Below are positions 4,468 to 7,425 of a stretch of DNA of 7,425 bases, one piece after another. The stretch's first letter is position 1. Every line of letters begins with the position of its first letter. Origin of the DNA: Candidatus Hydrogenedentota bacterium (GTDB taxonomy: Bacteria > Hydrogenedentota > Hydrogenedentia > Hydrogenedentales > SLHB01). The position numbers were made by a program, and so were the translations under genes. The DNA lies in NCBI GenBank assembly GCA_003552765.1, contig PUOI01000188.1:1-7425 (forward strand), in the 5' to 3' direction. The notes below the pieces were generated by a model, which searched no databases, was not told the origin of the DNA, and saw nothing but the letters and a program-made list of their open reading frames with translations.

Positions 4468-5871
4468 ATGAATATGGAAAGCTCATCTCAGCCGATAATA
4501 CCACACCCGCGCCGCTCCCGGTCCATCCTGATCCCCGGCGCCATACTCGCATTGGCCGCGGGCTTCATCCTGCTGTTCGCCGCCACGGGCCTGGAGTACA
4601 TCCGTATGGCCCAGGACCCCTGGCGCACCGCGCTCGTGGCCACCGAAGGCCCCGCGCCGTGGGAAGACGTCATCCCGGTCTTGATACGTCCCCTGCCGCC
4701 GGAAAAGGAGCCGCCCATGCCGGTGTGGCTGCGGCGCATGGCGCAGGAAGCGGAGGATGAACTGGAGGAAGAGGGACTGTCTCTTCCATCCGGACCGCAG
4801 GAGCGTATCCTTCTGGCGGAAAGCGGGGACATCCCCTGGGATCACATCCTGGCCGAGGGACGAGAACCGGAACCAGGAGGACGTGAATTCGTGTCCGGGC
4901 CGTTCACCCGGTTCGACAGCTTCGAGATGGACGGCGAGACGTTCGAGTCCACCGGCGTCATCCGGTCCGATGTCGGCGGATTGAACTACAGCATCCTCCT
5001 TCCAGCCACGGACTCATTGCGCGAGCAGTTCCAAGAAACCGAGGAGGGGACGGAAGGCTGGATAGCGCCCGGCGGACTCCATCAGTTGCATCAGATGGAG
5101 GATCCCGCGGCGTTTCTCGAGGACGTGGTCCCGCTCATGGAGCGCACCCAGACAAGCGGGGGCGTCTTCACGCTGACATGGCTAGGCCTTCTAGCCATCG
5201 CCGTGGGCGGCAGCGTGTTGCAGGTCCGGTTGTTCATGTGGCTGGCGAATAAGCCGGTGGGGCCGTTGCGGCCGTTCCTCCGCACCCTCAGCCGGTATCC
5301 CCGGCTGCTGTTGGCCATGCACCTCGTGCATTACGGCGCCTTCTTTCTGCTCATGCTCGTCGCGGCCGCCTTCCCCGCGGTGAATTTCGCCATCACCCAA
5401 ACCATTGACGCCGCCTTCGCCGAGGGCGACCTCGCGTACATTGGCGATGCCTACGCCAGCGGCCAAGTGATGACCGCCACCGGCGTGACGTTCTGGCACA
5501 ACTACGCCGTCGCCACGGTGGGCCTTTCCTTCGCGCCCTCACTTGTTCTTCCCGGCATCGGCATTCTCAAGAACCTGGCCAGCTTTTCGATCGTTGGATT
5601 GGGCATGGCCCCCATGTGGCAAGGGCTCGCGGGTGTGTACACCTTCCACTCCATCACCATGATTCTGGAGCTGGAGGCCTACATCCTGGCGTCATTCGCC
5701 ATCGCCCTGTTCTTTGTCTACATGTTCCGCGCCGTCAAGGCCGAGCGCCCCTTCCATGGCTACGCGGCGTGGGCCAAAATGCTGGGAAGCGCCGCCCTCT
5801 TCGTGGGGATCCAGCTTCTCATCGCCGCGTTCTACGAGGCCGTCACGCTCATCTACCTTGGCGGGACGTGA
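4468..5871 (+). CDS. Multi-pass membrane protein with large soluble insert, possible SpoIIM-like C-terminal domain
   Basis: A 467-residue inner-membrane protein. Helix 1 spans about residues 20-42, behind a short Arg-rich N-terminus. A soluble, acidic, proline-rich segment of about 190 residues (43-231) follows, then six hydrophobic segments: about 233-256, 280-308, 345-366, 367-388, 394-420 and 437-462. The positive N-terminus and charged loops suggest the insert faces outside the cytoplasm. The region 342-420 (FWHNYAVATVGLSF..., a Gly-rich stretch, then FHSITMILELEAYILA) recalls the SpoIIM/DUF95 pattern, in which an early F-x-N and a late His/Glu motif sit in helices; the His-to-Glu spacing is longer than usual, so the match is tentative. 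Within the insert, APWEDVI (63-69) and IPWDHIL (122-128) look like a duplicated motif. The start is ATG 4468 or ATG 4474; neither has a Shine-Dalgarno. Substrate and role are unknown. Confidence 0.85.
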   Translation: MNMESSSQPIIPHPRRSRSILIPGAILALAAGFILLFAATGLEYIRMAQDPWRTALVATEGPAPWEDVIPVLIRPLPPEKEPPMPVWLRRMAQEAEDELEEEGLSLPSGPQERILLAESGDIPWDHILAEGREPEPGGREFVSGPFTRFDSFEMDGETFESTGVIRSDVGGLNYSILLPATDSLREQFQETEEGTEGWIAPGGLHQLHQMEDPAAFLEDVVPLMERTQTSGGVFTLTWLGLLAIAVGGSVLQVRLFMWLANKPVGPLRPFLRTLSRYPRLLLAMHLVHYGAFFLLMLVAAAFPAVNFAITQTIDAAFAEGDLAYIGDAYASGQVMTATGVTFWHNYAVATVGLSFAPSLVLPGIGILKNLASFSIVGLGMAPMWQGLAGVYTFHSITMILELEAYILASFAIALFFVYMFRAVKAERPFHGYAAWAKMLGSAALFVGIQLLIAAFYEAVTLIYLGGT

Positions 5872-5888
5872 CGCGTCTTTCAAACGCG
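5872..5888 (+). repeat. Short hairpin right after the membrane-protein stop
   Basis: CGCGT (5872-5876) pairs with ACGCG (5884-5888) around a 7-nt loop, immediately after the TGA. It is too small to be a confident terminator, and a much stronger one follows at 5966. Confidence 0.3.
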
Positions 5889-5965
5889 ATGACTCGGAAA
5901 AGGGGACGTACCCGGACCTCAAGAACCTGGAATGCCGAAGGAACGCGCCGCCTTTTCAATAAGAA

Positions 5966-5988
5966 GCCCCCGGGACCGGCCCGGGGGC
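5966..5988. terminator. Strong bidirectional intrinsic terminator
   Basis: GCCCCCGGG (5966-5974) pairs perfectly with CCCGGGGGC (5980-5988) around the loop ACCGG. Read on the minus strand, the stem is followed by CTTCTTATTG, a U-rich tail, and lies 14 nt past the stop of the glycosyltransferase gene ending at 6003, so that is its main target. Read on the plus strand it would also stop transcripts from the membrane-protein gene, though the tail (GTTGTGG) is poorer. Confidence 0.8.
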
Positions 5989-6002
5989 GTTGTGGAGTGT
6001 GC

Positions 6003-7211
6003 TTAGCCGCGCGCCGGTAGCCCTGCCAGCAGACGTGCTTCAAGCCGTTGCGCCACGTGGTCCCACGTCAGTTCTTCTTGGGCGCGTTCGCGTCCTCGCT
6101 GGCCCATCCGGCGGGCGCGGTTGGGGTCGTGAAACAATTCGAGTACGGCCCGGCCGATATCATCTGGGTACTCAGGCGCCACAAGCAAGCCAGTATCGTT
6201 AGCCCGGACTGCATCAGGCACGCCGCCCGAACATCCGGCGACTACCGGCACGCCATAATAGCCAGCTTCGAGAAAGACAATCCCAAATCCCTCCACGCTG
6301 CGGCTGGGAATAAGCCGGCATGGCATGATAAACACGTCAGCCGCGCTATAAAGCGTTCCTTTTTCCACGTCGGAAAAGTTACCTAGGAACCGAACGCAGT
6401 CCTTGCAACCTTGAGTTTCCGCTAGCTTCTCCAATCGGGGACGGTCTGGACCATCCCCGGCTACGAGATACTGCACACCTGGAAACTGCGCGCGGATTTG
6501 TGGTAACGCCTCAATCGTCTTATCCACGCCTTTTCGTGGCACTAACCGGGCTACAGTCAACAAGACCGGCCCCCCGGCAACCCCTAAGCGCTGCCAGGCG
6601 GTATCCTTATCCAAGGGTTCAGGGAGTCTCTCGGGGAAGATGCCACATCCGATGGGTGTGGCCGAGCGATCGTTACCCAATTCTAAACGGGCGCACTCGG
6701 CTGTGAACAAGCTGTTTGTGTAGTAATCGCTGAAACTGCGTAAAGTTTGGCGATATAGCCATCTTTTCTCTCGCTTCATGGCGGGCAATTGAATGAGGTC
6801 CATGCCGTGGAAGAGCACGCCCATGCGCGCGCCGGAGGCGGCCAGGCCCCTTCTCATGGCCGCGCCTGATAGGCCGCGCAGTCGCAACGCTTCTGTGACC
6901 AGTACGTGGCTGGCCGCCTTCTCTCTCGCCAAAGCCCGGACGCGTCGTGAGAGACCCACCGTTCGCAAGAACCGGAGTAGGCTGCTCGCAGCGCCATGAC
7001 GGTCTCGTGGAAGCCACCGATGTACGGAGAACGGCCACTGTCCGCCGGGAACTGCGTGGTCGTTCTCCCGCGTAATCACGGTCACTGACCAACCGCGTGC
7101 GAAAAGACCCGTCGCTAGAGCCGCCGACATCTCTGCTGTTCCCCCGAGATCCGGGGGGAATTCGTAAGCAGCAATCACCACCGAACGGTTGATCTGCGGC
7201 GGCGTGTTCAC
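6003..7211 (-). CDS. Glycosyltransferase family 4 (GT-B fold)
   Basis: A 402-residue retaining glycosyltransferase, the normal GT4 length. It would move a sugar from a nucleotide donor to a lipid-linked or polysaccharide acceptor at the cytoplasmic face of the membrane. The N-terminal Rossmann-like half opens VVIAAYEFPPDLGGTAEMSAAL (11-32), the typical start with a Gly-rich acceptor loop, and VLFHGMD (132-138) is also characteristic. The C-terminal donor half has VARLVPRKGVD (220-230, with the phosphate-binding Arg and Lys), AGDGPDRPRLE (251-261), VRFLGNFSD (273-281) and the EX7E motif from Glu307 to Glu315. No signal peptide or membrane helix is visible. The start is GTG at 7211, overlapping the stop of the upstream gene as GTGA, so translation is probably coupled; no clear Shine-Dalgarno is present. 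The donor sugar and acceptor cannot be inferred. Confidence 0.93.
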   Translation of the reverse strand: MNTPPQINRSVVIAAYEFPPDLGGTAEMSAALATGLFARGWSVTVITRENDHAVPGGQWPFSVHRWLPRDRHGAASSLLRFLRTVGLSRRVRALAREKAASHVLVTEALRLRGLSGAAMRRGLAASGARMGVLFHGMDLIQLPAMKREKRWLYRQTLRSFSDYYTNSLFTAECARLELGNDRSATPIGCGIFPERLPEPLDKDTAWQRLGVAGGPVLLTVARLVPRKGVDKTIEALPQIRAQFPGVQYLVAGDGPDRPRLEKLAETQGCKDCVRFLGNFSDVEKGTLYSAADVFIMPCRLIPSRSVEGFGIVFLEAGYYGVPVVAGCSGGVPDAVRANDTGLLVAPEYPDDIGRAVLELFHDPNRARRMGQRGRERAQEELTWDHVAQRLEARLLAGLPARG

Positions 7212-7425
7212 GGTGCGCCATCGCAGCCGGTGGTCACCATGGGCTGCAGTCCCAACAAGCTGTGCATCGCTTTACCCACTTCGATAGCCCATACGTCCCA
7301 GTTCAATCGCATTTCGTAACGGCGTCTCGCTTGCTCCATCATGTCGCCGTGTTGGCGCGGATCGCCCCATATCGCGGCTATGGCTTCGGCGTATGCAGTG
7401 GCGGTGTGGTCCCGTGAGAGAATCA
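7208..7425 (-). CDS. C-terminal end of a second glycosyltransferase (partial)
   Basis: An open frame enters from the right edge (first full codon 7423-7421) and gives 71 residues before TGA at 7210-7208. The segment AYAEAIAAIWGDPRQH (about 10-25), then MMEQARRRYEMRLNWDVW (28-45) is the usual ending of GT4-type glycosyltransferases: a helix choosing the donor-domain end, then arginine-rich residues and a conserved LNWD-like turn before the final helix. The stop overlaps the GTG start of the downstream glycosyltransferase by four bases, indicating one operon. The catalytic motifs lie outside the window, so the assignment rests on the C-terminal pattern plus the neighbour. It is not a start-complete gene; ATGs inside it are internal Met codons. 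Confidence 0.75.
   Translation of the reverse strand, partial: ILSRDHTATAYAEAIAAIWGDPRQHGDMMEQARRRYEMRLNWDVWAIEVGKAMHSLLGLQPMVTTGCDGAP

Noticed and set aside
1..7425. Defence island, CRISPR array, prophage or toxin-antitoxin pair
   Set aside because: No repeat-spacer pattern, nuclease, integrase or small toxin/antitoxin pair was found; the deaminase is of the small nucleoside type, without the fused domains of polymorphic toxins.

Overview
This GC-rich bacterial window carries eight protein-coding genes; two are cut by the window edges. No rRNA, tRNA, CRISPR array, insertion sequence or phage gene was recognised. Long genes are separated by short intergenic stretches with GC-rich hairpins. 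Housekeeping genes (RsmE) sit beside an extracellular subtilase, a multi-pass membrane protein and glycosyltransferases, as expected of a free-living bacterium with an elaborate envelope. The gene content and style fit an uncultured lineage such as Hydrogenedentota or a PVC-like group, but this is a weak guess because no marker in the window fixes the taxonomy.

Layout. Positions 1-1259 (+) encode the C-terminal part of a secreted subtilisin-like protease, followed by two strong hairpins. A near-consensus sigma70 promoter (TTGACA-N17-TAGAAT) then drives an orphan acidic zinc-ribbon protein (1473-1904, +). Next is RsmE, the 16S rRNA m3U1498 methyltransferase (2075-2782, +). It converges on a three-gene minus-strand cluster, read right to left: a small coiled-coil protein of the sll1863 stress type (4393-4100), a cytidine/blasticidin-deaminase-like enzyme (4080-3664) and an aldo/keto reductase (3633-2863). 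Their gaps are 19 and 30 bp and each has a Shine-Dalgarno sequence, so they are probably one operon. Divergent from it, across a 74-bp gap holding a perfect 8-bp inverted repeat, is a large membrane protein (4468-5871, +) with a possible SpoIIM-like C-terminal domain. A strong, probably bidirectional terminator at 5966-5988 separates it from a minus-strand glycosyltransferase pair. The upstream gene of that pair enters at the right edge and is joined to the downstream GT4 gene (7211-6003) by a GTGA stop/start overlap.

Working together. The deaminase, reductase and coiled-coil protein could form a small stress or detoxification unit; this rests on gene order only. The two glycosyltransferases probably act in sequence on a surface polysaccharide or glycoconjugate. 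I found no convincing new multi-gene system. The best leads are the deaminase with altered nucleoside-binding positions, the reductase with His at the usual NADPH-phosphate Arg position, the membrane protein with its duplicated PW motif, and the orphan zinc-ribbon gene with its clean promoter and palindrome.
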